From the NCBI GenBank assembly GCA_964486055.1, contig CAZALE010000001.1, forward strand, positions 310,001 through 374,000: 64,000 nucleotides of DNA. Direction: 5' to 3'. The notes under the pieces are model-generated. The model had not been told where the DNA came from, made no database searches, and worked only from the letters and a program-made list of their open reading frames with translations. Position 1 is the first letter of the stretch, and each line of letters starts with the position of its first letter. The translations under genes were made by a program, and so were the position numbers. This DNA is from J014 sp964486055 (lineage in GTDB: Bacteria > Acidobacteriota > Blastocatellia > Pyrinomonadales > Pyrinomonadaceae). Positions 41,844 through 51,179 of the stretch are shown here, in pieces.

Positions 41844-43817
41844 TTAAATGTTTGCCTCTGGGTCGAGGCCATCAACTTTGTTCAGTGCCTCCTGATAAAT
41901 TTTTATTTTACCATCCGATTCCATCTTTCTTTTCACGCTGAGTATGTAATCAGAAAAGACAGCGCTTTTTTTCTGCAATAATGCGGATTCTATTAGGATC
42001 GTCCTTTGTTTAGCAAATTCCTCCATATCAGCTTCTTCACGCTTATTTAAACCGACGATATACCAGTTCTCACCAACCTTTATAGCAGTCTTAGTCACTT
42101 CACCGGGTTTTAAAGCCCATATGGCTTCTTCCAACTCTTTACTGGTTCCTGCTGTAGGACCGGAACCTAATGGTGAGCCAAGAATATGATTTTTGGATTC
42201 TTCTGCTTTTAGACCTTTTGATTGGGCTATTGTAGACAGCTGGCCTACGTTTGAAGCTCCCTCTGCTATTTCTTTAGCTATTTGATCTAACATGGATCGA
42301 GCTTTTTCGAATTTCACTGCCTCTAAGACTTTGTCTCTAACTTCTTCAAAAGTTGCATCGCGTGGTTCACGCTTAGCGACCAGTAGTGGTATTCCAAATC
42401 CATCTCTGATTGGGATTGGATCGCCAGTATCGTTTGGTTCATTTAGCTTTGCTATTCCCTCCTCAAACTGAGGTGATATACCAACATTTGGAACGTCGTC
42501 TCCTGGCTTGATAAAATCTGTCTCCCGGATCATCTCCTTTAAGTTTAGATTTGCTTGCGAGGCGAATTTTTTAGCAGTTTCTTCAACATTCTTTGTTTGT
42601 GCTAAATCTTGAGCAATCTGCTTTGCTAGCTCTGCAGCGGCAGAATAAGCACGACGGTTTCTCAAACTTACTTCGATCTCTTTCTTTGCCGTCTCAAAAG
42701 TCTTAGGAACAGAGGCTCCACGTCGTAAGATATAATATTTATCTCCATATTTTATGGGTTCTGTTATTTCTCCCTCTTTCATGGAGAGGAGTCTTTGATA
42801 GGGATCAGATGGATTATTTGGGTTTCTTCTCACAAGTCCGGGTAGTTTTCCACCGTTGCGAGCAGTATTTGCATCCTCGGAAAATCCTCTTGCTAGGTTA
42901 GCAAAATCCTCTTCAGATACTATGTCGCCTTTCTCTCGTGCTTGCTTTACGAGTGTTTCGGCTTTCTCCAATACTTGCGATTCAAATTCTGGTTTCGGGA
43001 TTTTCAAAACTATCTGTTGTGCTTCAATTCCCGCTTGTTTTTTATCCTCAGGCAGTTTATCGAATTCAGCTCTCAGATCTTCTTCTGAAATTTGTAGTTT
43101 CTCACCTATTTTGGCTGTGTTTATAAAGATATATTTGATTTTCTTTTGAGGCTGATCTATGTAATAGGAAGCTTTGTTTTTCTCAAAGTATTCTCTCAAT
43201 TCTTCTTCGTTTGGTTTTATGGTTTTGGCTAATTCACTTACGTTGACGGAGACAAAGGTAAGGTCAAACTTTGTGTTACGTTTTTTAAAATCTTCCACTA
43301 CCTCATCCTCAGAGATAGTGACGCCGGCTGTGATGAATGCCTCAAGTTTTCTAGCGCTTAGTTCGTCTCGTACAGAATCCTCATAAGCCCTGATGCTGCC
43401 GAATCTTTCAATGACATTTTGCTCGTATCGCTTTATATCAAAAGGTTTTCCATCTTCCGGGGTATTTCTTTTCTTTATTTCATCAGCCACCTCTGCATCA
43501 CTAGCTGTTAAACCGAAGCGTCTAGCCTCCTGACGTATGATGCGATTTTTAATCATGGAATCGAGGATTAGTCGGCTTTCTGGGGCTCGACCGCCGTAAA
43601 ATATAGCTAAGGTCTCTTTCTCTCTGACTAAATCTCCGACTGTGATGTATTCACTACCGACTTTTGCAGCAGTCTCTGTACTACGCGCTGTCGCTGCAGT
43701 ATTTCGCAGCTCTAGCACAGAGACGCCGAAGAAAATCATGCTTAATACTAACAGAATTCCGAAGATTAAGATTATCGCATTCCTTGTTTTTTCGAGACGA
43801 CTAAAGAACTTTATCAT
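41844..43817 (-). CDS. PpiD/SurA-like peptidyl-prolyl isomerase chaperone
   Basis: A 657-residue membrane-anchored chaperone. One N-terminal transmembrane helix (IILIFGILLVLSMIFFGV) anchors a periplasmic part with a SurA-N-like domain (about 50-175; VGDLVREKETLAI, LDSMIKNRIIRQEARRFGL). A parvulin-type region (about 270-385) has ARNGGKLPGLVRRNPN and GEITEPIKYGDKYYILRR. A second parvulin-like region is near the C-terminus (LGSGPTAGTSKELEEAIWALKPGEVT, VGENWYIVGL). Family role: folding of exported outer-membrane proteins. Confidence 0.85.
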   Translation of the reverse strand: MIKFFSRLEKTRNAIILIFGILLVLSMIFFGVSVLELRNTAATARSTETAAKVGSEYITVGDLVREKETLAIFYGGRAPESRLILDSMIKNRIIRQEARRFGLTASDAEVADEIKKRNTPEDGKPFDIKRYEQNVIERFGSIRAYEDSVRDELSARKLEAFITAGVTISEDEVVEDFKKRNTKFDLTFVSVNVSELAKTIKPNEEELREYFEKNKASYYIDQPQKKIKYIFINTAKIGEKLQISEEDLRAEFDKLPEDKKQAGIEAQQIVLKIPKPEFESQVLEKAETLVKQAREKGDIVSEEDFANLARGFSEDANTARNGGKLPGLVRRNPNNPSDPYQRLLSMKEGEITEPIKYGDKYYILRRGASVPKTFETAKKEIEVSLRNRRAYSAAAELAKQIAQDLAQTKNVEETAKKFASQANLNLKEMIRETDFIKPGDDVPNVGISPQFEEGIAKLNEPNDTGDPIPIRDGFGIPLLVAKREPRDATFEEVRDKVLEAVKFEKARSMLDQIAKEIAEGASNVGQLSTIAQSKGLKAEESKNHILGSPLGSGPTAGTSKELEEAIWALKPGEVTKTAIKVGENWYIVGLNKREEADMEEFAKQRTILIESALLQKKSAVFSDYILSVKRKMESDGKIKIYQEALNKVDGLDPEANI

Positions 43818-43983
43818 CGTAGCTTCCTCTTTTTTCTCTATACTGTCTTTTCAGATTTTAACAAACTCGGTGCTAAAATCACTATTATCTTGCCACAAAT
43901 GCTGGCTGTCAAAACCAGCTAAGTCTTTTATGGTTTGCGTTTTTTTATCCTTTTATATTTTGAGGTTTTAGCTTGTTTTATAT

Positions 43984-45036
43984 ATGGAAACAATAGAGTA
44001 CCCATTTTGGGCGTGGATAACGTTTTTTACAATCGTGCTAACAGCGTTGGCCGTAGACCTGGGCATAGTTAACCGCAGCGCTCATGTGCCTACTAAACGC
44101 GAGGTTTTTACCTGGAGCGTTATATGGGTTTCATTGGCTCTCAGCTTCAATCTATTCGTCTATTGGATGATAAACACCCACTTTGCCAATCACTCATTGG
44201 CTTTGATAAAAACACAGGAGTATCTAACAGGTTATCTGATTGAGCTTTCACTCTCTGTAGATAATTTGTTTGTTTTTTTGCTGATATTCTCATATTTCAA
44301 GGTCCCCAAGAAATATCAGCATAGGATTTTGTTTTGGGGCATAATGGGGGCCTTGATAATGAGAATGATCATGATATTCGCTGGGGCAGAGTTAGTAGAA
44401 CGATTTCATTGGTTGATCTATCTGTTCGGAACATTTCTGATTTACACTGCAATAAAGATGCTTAAGGATGAAGATGAAGAGTTTCATCCTGAAAAAAGCT
44501 TTCTGATTTCATTTCTACAGAGATTCGTGAGGATCTCTAAACATTATGAAGGCGAGAGGTTTTTTACTACGATCGATGGTAAGAGAGTGGGAACCCTCTT
44601 GCTCTTAGTGCTAATGGTCATCGAAATATCAGATTTAATCTTTGCTGTTGACTCGATACCAGCGATTTTTGGAGTAACCACAGATAGATTTATAATTTAC
44701 ACATCAAACATTTTTGCCATTCTCGGGTTGAGAACTTTCTTTTTCCTCTTAGCAAACATTGTTGATAAATTTCATTATTTAAAGTACGGTTTGTCTTTCA
44801 TTTTAGGGTTTATTGGAGTTAAAATGTTATTGCCTCTATTGGCGGAGATGTTGATTTGGACAAACTTAACGGGTGGATGGATTAGGCAGTTTTTACATGA
44901 TTTTTTGGACAAGAAATACAATAGTCAAATAATAACCATATCGCTCAGCATTGTAGCGCTGACCCTTTTAGTTTCTGTGATAGCCTCTTTGATATTTCCA
45001 CCATTAGGGTCTGAAGATGAAAACTCAGGGAAATGA
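43984..45036 (+). CDS. TerC/Alx-family integral membrane protein
   Basis: A 350-residue protein with nine or so transmembrane helices. TerC landmarks are AVDLGIVNR, ELSLSVDNLFVFLLIFSYFKVP and VMVIEISDLIFAVDSIPAIFGVTTD, in which acidic residues lie within membrane helices and probably bind manganese or another metal. The family is linked to tellurite resistance, manganese export and metal loading of exported proteins. The C-terminus is cytoplasmic. The last bases overlap the FecR gene start (ATGA). Confidence 0.9.
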   Translation: METIEYPFWAWITFFTIVLTALAVDLGIVNRSAHVPTKREVFTWSVIWVSLALSFNLFVYWMINTHFANHSLALIKTQEYLTGYLIELSLSVDNLFVFLLIFSYFKVPKKYQHRILFWGIMGALIMRMIMIFAGAELVERFHWLIYLFGTFLIYTAIKMLKDEDEEFHPEKSFLISFLQRFVRISKHYEGERFFTTIDGKRVGTLLLLVLMVIEISDLIFAVDSIPAIFGVTTDRFIIYTSNIFAILGLRTFFFLLANIVDKFHYLKYGLSFILGFIGVKMLLPLLAEMLIWTNLTGGWIRQFLHDFLDKKYNSQIITISLSIVALTLLVSVIASLIFPPLGSEDENSGK

Positions 45037-46277
45037 GAATGGTAGAGGAGCCAAGATATAGACGGTTTTATATCGACTGGTGGCGAATTAAGAAGAGCAC
45101 GGTTTACAGTCTTGTCTTCATGTTTGCCTTTCTGGCTCTTACCATAGGTAGCGGGTGGCTCTTGATACGAACAGGATTTGTTACTATTGGCAAAGAGGAG
45201 ATAAATCTACCTGCAAATGCGGCTAAAGTAGTCTCGTTTGAGGGAGACGTAAGGATAATTAGAACATCTACTCGCTCGAGCGAGAAAGTCACGACTCGGA
45301 CTTTTGCTCTGGCTGGTGACACGATTCAAACTGGACCGGATGGAAAAGCAGAGATATTGATGATAGACGGCTCGACGCTATGGGTGAGGCCTAATTCAAC
45401 CGTTGTGATTAGAGACAATAGCTCTATCTTAGGGGGAACTAATGTCCGAGTAAGCCTCGGAACAGGGCAGATAAACGTGCGAACCGAAGATCAAACTGAT
45501 TCCTCTCAGAACATAGTAGAAGTTAAAGAATCGCAAAACAGACTTTTGGCTAGAACAGAGGCAAGTTTTAATGTCAATCAAAAATTTGGTACTGGCGAGA
45601 TAAGAATAAGTCGAGGCGCTGTTGAGACCAGTGTAGGTGGTGAAAAAACGGTACTCAAAGAAAATGAATTCGCTGCAGTCAATGAGGGCAAGATTGCAGC
45701 GAGAGAGAGACTATTACCTCCGCCTAAATTGATTGCCCCTCAGTCATTGCTTCAGATTGTATCCAATTCGGAAGGGAAGGCTGACATTAACTTCCGATGG
45801 CAAAAATTAGAGGGACAACCGGCTTCTTATGATTTTCAGATCTCTACCTCTCCATTTTTCGTGCCTGATGCGATGATCAAGGAAAGCGAGGGTTTAAACG
45901 TTACAGAGATGATAGTGGTTAATTTGACTCCAGGAGTTTATTATTGGCGAGTGCGCGCTACAGCTTCATCAGGACAAGTAACGGAATGGAGTGAGCCTTG
46001 GCGTTTTACGATCGTAAAAAAAGAGGAGAAGAAAGCCTTAAATGCTACTAATTGGCAAGTAGAAAATCTGGGCGGTGGTATATATCGGGTTAGCGCTAAG
46101 ACTAAGCCAGGTGTGACGGTCAGAATACTAGGAAGAGAAACTTTTGCGCTAAATGACGGATCATTTACCATTCAGATTCGCTCATTTGCTCCAGAGGTGA
46201 AGGTTGAAATTTTAGACGAGAATGGCACAAGTTCAGAGTTTTTACTTTCACTTACAAACGGTAGGATTTTAAACTAA
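45033..46277 (+). CDS. FecR-domain protein with fibronectin-like tail
   Basis: A 414-residue protein with one transmembrane helix (VYSLVFMFAFLALTIGSGWLLI) after a 30-residue cytoplasmic N-terminus. The extracytoplasmic FecR domain (about 65-215) has FEGDVRIIRT, ALAGDTIQTGPDGKAEILMIDGSTLWVRPNS and GTGQINVRT. A fibronectin III-like region (about 240-325; NFRWQKLEGQPASYDFQIS, YYWRVRATASSGQVTEWSEPWRFTI) and a small C-terminal beta domain follow. Without a neighbouring sigma factor it is probably structural or glycan-binding rather than an iron-signal relay. Confidence 0.82.
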   Translation: MRMVEEPRYRRFYIDWWRIKKSTVYSLVFMFAFLALTIGSGWLLIRTGFVTIGKEEINLPANAAKVVSFEGDVRIIRTSTRSSEKVTTRTFALAGDTIQTGPDGKAEILMIDGSTLWVRPNSTVVIRDNSSILGGTNVRVSLGTGQINVRTEDQTDSSQNIVEVKESQNRLLARTEASFNVNQKFGTGEIRISRGAVETSVGGEKTVLKENEFAAVNEGKIAARERLLPPPKLIAPQSLLQIVSNSEGKADINFRWQKLEGQPASYDFQISTSPFFVPDAMIKESEGLNVTEMIVVNLTPGVYYWRVRATASSGQVTEWSEPWRFTIVKKEEKKALNATNWQVENLGGGIYRVSAKTKPGVTVRILGRETFALNDGSFTIQIRSFAPEVKVEILDENGTSSEFLLSLTNGRILN

Positions 46278-46321
46278 ACTTTGCAAAATTTCTACACCTG
46301 CTAAAAGTTGCGGAGTTTGGC

Positions 46322-47248
46322 GTGTGTATAGCTAACAAGAGAACAGATAGTCTGAAGCGTGTCAGCATTGCGCTTTCCTTAGTTTTTTTCTACATGTTAG
46401 TTGAGTTGATTGGAGGCTACTTATCAAACTCTCTTGCCCTTGTAGCCGATGCCTTCCACATGTTGACAGATCTTGCAGCCTTAGGTTTAACTCTCGTGGC
46501 TTTTTGGTTCGCTTCTAGGCCGAAAACCCCAGAGAAAACCTACGGATACTATCGCCTCGAGATTCTTGCGGCATTTATAAACGGAGTTTTTCTTGTTTCA
46601 TTATCCTTTTTCATTATCTATGAAGCATATAAAAGATGGCAGAAAGATGTTTTAGTTGTCGATGGAGAATCGCTGACTTTAATAGCAATTGGCGGGTTGA
46701 TTGTAAACCTCATCTGTGTGTATTTACTCCATGACAGCGCTGATGGAAACTTGAATCTACGGGGAGCATGGCTACATGCAGCTAGCGATGCCTTAGGATC
46801 TATCTCAGCGATACTAGCTGGCTTGCTGATAATGCTTTTTGATTGGACTTGGGCAGATGCAGCCATGAGTTTGTTTATAAGCTTAATCATTATCTATGGC
46901 TCTTGGCAGCTTATAAAAGACTCGGTAAATGTTTTACTTGAGGGCACTCCATCACATATAAACTTGAAAGCCTTAGAAAGGACGATTCGTGAAACGAAAA
47001 GCGTAAAAGATGTTCATGACTTGCATGTTTGGACTATAACCTCAGGTATTCATGCTTTGAGTGTTCATGTAGTTTATGAAGATGGTATTTCTCAGCAAGA
47101 GCTTCTAAGGCGCGTTAAATCAAGAATAAATAAAGAATTCGGCATTGATCATTTAACCATCCAGATGGAGAAAGAAGGAGACCCTGATAATGCATGCATC
47201 TGCACTTTCGAGGTAGGGAGCGTGTCATCGAGGGGCACAGGTGCATGA
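46322..47248 (+). CDS. Cation diffusion facilitator (zinc/cobalt/cadmium efflux)
   Basis: A 308-residue proton/cation antiporter with six transmembrane helices. Metal-site motifs are ALVADAFHMLTDLAALGLTL (HxxxD) and LHAASDALGSISAILAG in helix 5 (HxxxD). The cytoplasmic domain (about 205-295) ends in IDHLTIQME and an unusual Cys pair, ACICTF. The GTG start at 46322 is accepted. It has CzcD/ZitB-type organisation and probably exports zinc or similar ions. Its last four bases overlap the LarA-like gene (ATGA). Confidence 0.87.
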   Translation: MCIANKRTDSLKRVSIALSLVFFYMLVELIGGYLSNSLALVADAFHMLTDLAALGLTLVAFWFASRPKTPEKTYGYYRLEILAAFINGVFLVSLSFFIIYEAYKRWQKDVLVVDGESLTLIAIGGLIVNLICVYLLHDSADGNLNLRGAWLHAASDALGSISAILAGLLIMLFDWTWADAAMSLFISLIIIYGSWQLIKDSVNVLLEGTPSHINLKALERTIRETKSVKDVHDLHVWTITSGIHALSVHVVYEDGISQQELLRRVKSRINKEFGIDHLTIQMEKEGDPDNACICTFEVGSVSSRGTGA

Positions 47249-48522
47249 ACGTGGCTCAAATCAGACTTGCTTATGGAAAGAATTTATTGGAACTTGAGTA
47301 CGATGATAGCTACTTTGATGTCTTAGGTGACGAGAAAATTGAAAAACCGCTTTCTGACATCGAAGTCAACCAGAAGTTTGATAACCCTATTCAAAGCACC
47401 CCTCCAGAGGATCTAGTGAATACAGGTGACAAAGTTTTAATTGTAGTACCAGATGCTACCCGAAAAAGCGCTAGTGACCAAGTAGTGAATCTACTAGTTC
47501 GAAGGCTTATAGCTGCTGGAGTGGAACCTCATAGAATGGGCATAATATTTGCCACTGGTATCCATCGCAGCGTTACGGAAGAAGAAAAAAAGAATTTGCT
47601 GACTCCTTTTATCGCCCAGAGAATAAAAACTTTTAATCACTCTGCTTATGACCTGATGAAAATTGCTGGCCTTGAGTCGAAAAGGTTTGCAGATTTTGGT
47701 TTGACCAAAACTGGTATAAGAATTGAAGTGAATCGCTTACTATTAGATTTTGATCGTGTTTTCCTCATCGGGGGAGTTACGTTTCACTATTTTGCAGGAT
47801 TTACCGGCGGCAGAAAGTTGATTTGTCCCGGACTGGCCTCGGCTGAAACGATTCTTCAAACTCACAAGCTGGCCTTCGACTGTGCTGAAAAAGATCGCCG
47901 CAAAGGAGTTGGAGCAGGTATTTTGAAGGGCAATTTGGTGCACGAAACTTTCGTTGAGATAGCTGAAAAGGTTAAACCATCGTTTTCGATTAATACGATT
48001 GTTGATCAAACGGGGGCTGCTATAGATGTTTTTTGCGGCCACTGGCTAATATCACATGAAGAGGCATGTGATTACTATCTTAAAAGGCACCTGATCAATA
48101 TAGAAGAGAAGCGGGATTTCGTCATTGTGAGTTGTGGTGGATTCCCACTGGATTTGAATATGATTCAGGCGCATAAGGCGTTAGAGGCTGCATCTTACGC
48201 ATGTAATGATGGTGGAACTATAGTGCTTTTAGCTGAGTGTAACAATGGCTTGGGTAAGAGCGATTTTCTAAAGTGGTTTGAGGCCGCTAATTCAGGTGAA
48301 TTAGCTGATAAGCTCTGTGAAAGCTATGAGGTGAATGGACAGACCGCATGGAGCCTATTAAAGAAGACTGAGCGATTTAAGGTTAAGATCATGACTGAAT
48401 TGGAAGATGAAATTTGTAGAAAGATGCGCATGGAAAAAATAAAAAGTCTTGATGGGGTGATACCCCCTAAAACTAAAGGTTACATAATGCCACACGGTGC
48501 GAAATTTTTAGTTAGGATTTAA
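47245..48522 (+). CDS. LarA-like lactate racemase family protein (DUF2088)
   Basis: About 425 residues from ATG 47245, which overlaps the CDF stop as ATGA; an upstream ATG at 47194 is less likely. LarA landmarks are VPDATRKSASD, FATGIHRSVTEEE, GGVTFHYFAGFTGGRKLICPGLASAETI (Lys that binds the nickel-pincer cofactor) and CGGFPLDLNMIQAHKALEAAS. The family uses a nickel-pincer nucleotide to racemise or epimerise 2-hydroxy acids. No larB, larC or larE gene is in the window. The substrate may differ from lactate. Confidence 0.85.
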   Translation: MNVAQIRLAYGKNLLELEYDDSYFDVLGDEKIEKPLSDIEVNQKFDNPIQSTPPEDLVNTGDKVLIVVPDATRKSASDQVVNLLVRRLIAAGVEPHRMGIIFATGIHRSVTEEEKKNLLTPFIAQRIKTFNHSAYDLMKIAGLESKRFADFGLTKTGIRIEVNRLLLDFDRVFLIGGVTFHYFAGFTGGRKLICPGLASAETILQTHKLAFDCAEKDRRKGVGAGILKGNLVHETFVEIAEKVKPSFSINTIVDQTGAAIDVFCGHWLISHEEACDYYLKRHLINIEEKRDFVIVSCGGFPLDLNMIQAHKALEAASYACNDGGTIVLLAECNNGLGKSDFLKWFEAANSGELADKLCESYEVNGQTAWSLLKKTERFKVKIMTELEDEICRKMRMEKIKSLDGVIPPKTKGYIMPHGAKFLVRI

Positions 48523-49018
48523 GTTTAAAGGTTCGTGCAATTATATCAAGTTGATTGCGAATTAGGCGCAATTTTTCCCTCTCTCCCGTGAATCTTAGTA
48601 CATAGACGGTATCTGCATTAGCTCTTAGGAAATAAAAGCGTCCGCTCATTGTTCTTCCGAATCTAACAAATTCAAAGTTGAAGACCATGCCTTTTAGTGC
48701 TCCAGAGAAATTTTCTTCTTTTCCTGCAACATAACCTGGTAGAAATTGTAACCTTTGCTCTTGCTCTCGAGTTATTATGTCTGAAATAGGTTCGTCTGAG
48801 GCGGTTGATATCTTACGTATTTCAAGATGTCCATCCATTCTATCACCGTAGACAAGCTCAACAATTGGATTGTTTACTGAGGGCTTAGCTATTATTTTCC
48901 ATTTAGGATCAGGTATTTGAAAGGTGTATGGAGCATTTTCGTCATTAAAAACGCTCTGTCCATAGGCATAGACGCTTACAAAGAGAGAGCAAACAAGTAA
49001 AATCAGTTTCTTTTTCAT
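48512..49018 (-). CDS. Secreted protein of unknown function
   Basis: A 168-residue protein from ATG 49018, chosen because AAGGAG lies eight bases upstream; the ATG two codons earlier is too close to it. A signal peptide (KKKLILLVCSLFVSVYAYGQ) is followed by a compact beta-rich domain with APYTFQIPDPKWKIIAKP, RMDGHLEIRKI and MSGRFYFLRANADTVYVLRFTG. The C-terminus reads LRLIRNQLDIIARTFKL, resembling PsbP/DUF1795-type domains only loosely. It overlaps the end of the LarA-like gene on the opposite strand by 11 bases. Confidence 0.6.
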   Translation of the reverse strand: MKKKLILLVCSLFVSVYAYGQSVFNDENAPYTFQIPDPKWKIIAKPSVNNPIVELVYGDRMDGHLEIRKISTASDEPISDIITREQEQRLQFLPGYVAGKEENFSGALKGMVFNFEFVRFGRTMSGRFYFLRANADTVYVLRFTGEREKLRLIRNQLDIIARTFKLKS

Positions 49019-49195
49019 TTTCATCACTCCTTTTAGTAAAGCCACCTAGGCTAATTTTAGCTTGAGAATTATGAGATATCGAGTGCTTTGATGAGCTTTG
49101 ATTCATATCGGTTCGCGAAAAACTTTTTCAGCTTTTTTCGTAGAAGAAATATCTAAAAACAGTGGTCATGGATACTAGATTTAGGAGGAGTTGTT

Positions 49196-51169
49196 ATGAT
49201 TCGTAGGGGTTTATCAATAATGGTTTTAATAGCTATTTTCAGCTCTAATTTAATTTTGGGTAAAGCCACGACGCCGGTTAAACCAAGGACCTTAGATGAA
49301 AATAAAAAAATACTTCATGTCCTGAATCGTTTGAGCTTCGGACCTCGGCCAGGAGATTTAGAAAGGGTTAAATCCATTGGATTGCAAGCTTATATTGAAC
49401 TCCAGTTGAACCCAGAGCGCATTGATGATTCTGCGGTTGAAGCCAAACTTGCAGACTTTAATGTTTTGAAAATGCAAACAGCAGAGCTTTTTATGAAATA
49501 TCCAAATCCAGGCGCCATTTTGCAATACATAGCCCAGAAAAACGGGCTGAATAAAGGCGATTTAGCTGATTTGAGGAAGCGCTCTGATCAAGAAAACAGT
49601 CAGATGAATCCTAAGGATGAAGAGAAGATGAAAGAGTATCAAAGGCAAGTGGCGGAGATATATAGACAATATGGGCTAGGACGTCCAAACGAAATAATGC
49701 AGCAGGTAATCGCAGCTAGAATCTTGAGAGCCGTCTATTCAGAGAGACAATTACAAGAAGTAATGGTAGATTTTTGGGCGAATCATTTCAACGTTTACTC
49801 TGGTAAGGGTGCGGTTCGCTGGTACATACCGAGCTATGAGCGTGACGTGATTCGCAAACATGCGCTCGGGAATTTTAGAGATCTATTATTGGCAACTGCT
49901 CAGCATCCAGCGATGTTATTTTATCTAGATAATTTTCAGAGTGTATCGCCCAACTCGCAAAATGCTTTGCGTCGTCAGTTCAGTGCTCCTACCGAATCCA
50001 ATTTGCTTAGAATTGAGAGGTTTGAAAGACGGATGCTCAACGGTAATCGTTCTCCTAGGTTGATGGATCAATCGAAGGAGTTGATGACTTTGAGAAATCG
50101 AAATCAGCTTCGTACACAAAATCAACAGCGAAGAATGCGTGGTATAAATGAAAATTATGCTCGTGAGCTCTTAGAGCTTCATACAATGGGAGTAGATGGT
50201 GGATATACTCAGCAAGACATCATTGAAGTAGCTAAGTGTTTTACTGGTTGGACCATATTTAATCCTTATGGATACAGAAAAGCGGTAGCAAATTTAATTG
50301 ATAGCAAAGCTGATGCAAGAGAGGAGCGCTTAAGACGAATAGCTGGAGTTCCTGATAACATTGAGGATGGTGAGTTTTATTTTAATGAAAGATTGCATGA
50401 GAAAGGTCCGAAGTATGTTTTAGGTCATAAGATAGACGAGGGCGGCATAAAAGACGGTATAAAGGTGATAGACATTTTAGTTAGCCATCCTTCGACTGCT
50501 AGATTCATCGCAAAGAAACTGGCCATAAGGTTTGTTTCGGATAGTCCAAGTGAGGCACTTATCAATCGCGTTGCTAAAGCATTCAGCGACTCAAAAGGCG
50601 ATATAAAAACCACGCTCAGGGCATTATTCAATGATCCTGAATTTTTCGCCGCCGAAAACTATAAAGCAAAGATTAAAACTCCCTTTGAATTCATGATAAG
50701 CGCACTCAGAGCGTTAAATGCGGAAGTTACCCCGAGTCGTCTCTTAATATCCTTGCTCAACAAATTGGGCGAGGTTCCCTATGGATATCAGGCGCCGACT
50801 GGATATCCTGATACCGCTGAAGAATGGGTTAGTGCTGGAGCTTTATTAGAAAGAATGAATTTTGCCATAGCGCTAGCTAGCAATCGCATTCCACAAACGC
50901 GTGTTGATTTAAATAAATTTGCTGCAAATTCGAAGGAGGCGATTCTAGACAAGGTGATAAATGAGATTTTGCAGGCTGAGGTATCTGATCAGACAAAGAA
51001 AGTCCTTTTGGAGCAGATCGAGAAACCATTAAAGGAAATTGATGCAGTAGACGACAACAGCCAAGAGATGAACAGGCAAAGATTAAGATTTCTATCGCCC
51101 AGCGGAAATCCAGACATTTTCAAGGCAGTTAGTTTAGTACTTGGGACTCCAGAATTTCAGCGTCAATAA
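49196..51169 (+). CDS. DUF1800 family secreted protein
   Basis: A 657-residue protein with a signal peptide (SIMVLIAIFSSNLILG) and the DUF1800 sequence pattern: HVLNRLSFGPRPGDLERVKSIGLQAYIELQL, MVDFWANHFNVYSGKG, ARELLELHTMGVDGGYTQQDIIEVAKCFTGWTI, DEGGIKDGIKVIDILVSHPSTARFIAKKL and PTGYPDTAEEWVSAGALLERMNFAI. Its function is unknown, but in many bacteria it is encoded directly before a DUF1501 protein, as here. AGGAGGAG precedes the start. A low-complexity Arg/Gln region (about 265-325) is an insertion within the domain. Confidence 0.9.
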   Translation: MIRRGLSIMVLIAIFSSNLILGKATTPVKPRTLDENKKILHVLNRLSFGPRPGDLERVKSIGLQAYIELQLNPERIDDSAVEAKLADFNVLKMQTAELFMKYPNPGAILQYIAQKNGLNKGDLADLRKRSDQENSQMNPKDEEKMKEYQRQVAEIYRQYGLGRPNEIMQQVIAARILRAVYSERQLQEVMVDFWANHFNVYSGKGAVRWYIPSYERDVIRKHALGNFRDLLLATAQHPAMLFYLDNFQSVSPNSQNALRRQFSAPTESNLLRIERFERRMLNGNRSPRLMDQSKELMTLRNRNQLRTQNQQRRMRGINENYARELLELHTMGVDGGYTQQDIIEVAKCFTGWTIFNPYGYRKAVANLIDSKADAREERLRRIAGVPDNIEDGEFYFNERLHEKGPKYVLGHKIDEGGIKDGIKVIDILVSHPSTARFIAKKLAIRFVSDSPSEALINRVAKAFSDSKGDIKTTLRALFNDPEFFAAENYKAKIKTPFEFMISALRALNAEVTPSRLLISLLNKLGEVPYGYQAPTGYPDTAEEWVSAGALLERMNFAIALASNRIPQTRVDLNKFAANSKEAILDKVINEILQAEVSDQTKKVLLEQIEKPLKEIDAVDDNSQEMNRQRLRFLSPSGNPDIFKAVSLVLGTPEFQRQ

Positions 51170-51179
51170 AGGAGGTTTT

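Noticed and set aside
43818..43983. Possible yybP-ykoY (manganese) riboswitch before terC
   Set aside because: The region lacks the conserved riboswitch core; only a GCTGG/CCAGC hairpin is present.
48512..49045. Start at 49045 or 49024 for the secreted protein
   Set aside because: The AAGGAG site is eight bases from ATG 49018 and only two from 49024; 49045 has no site.
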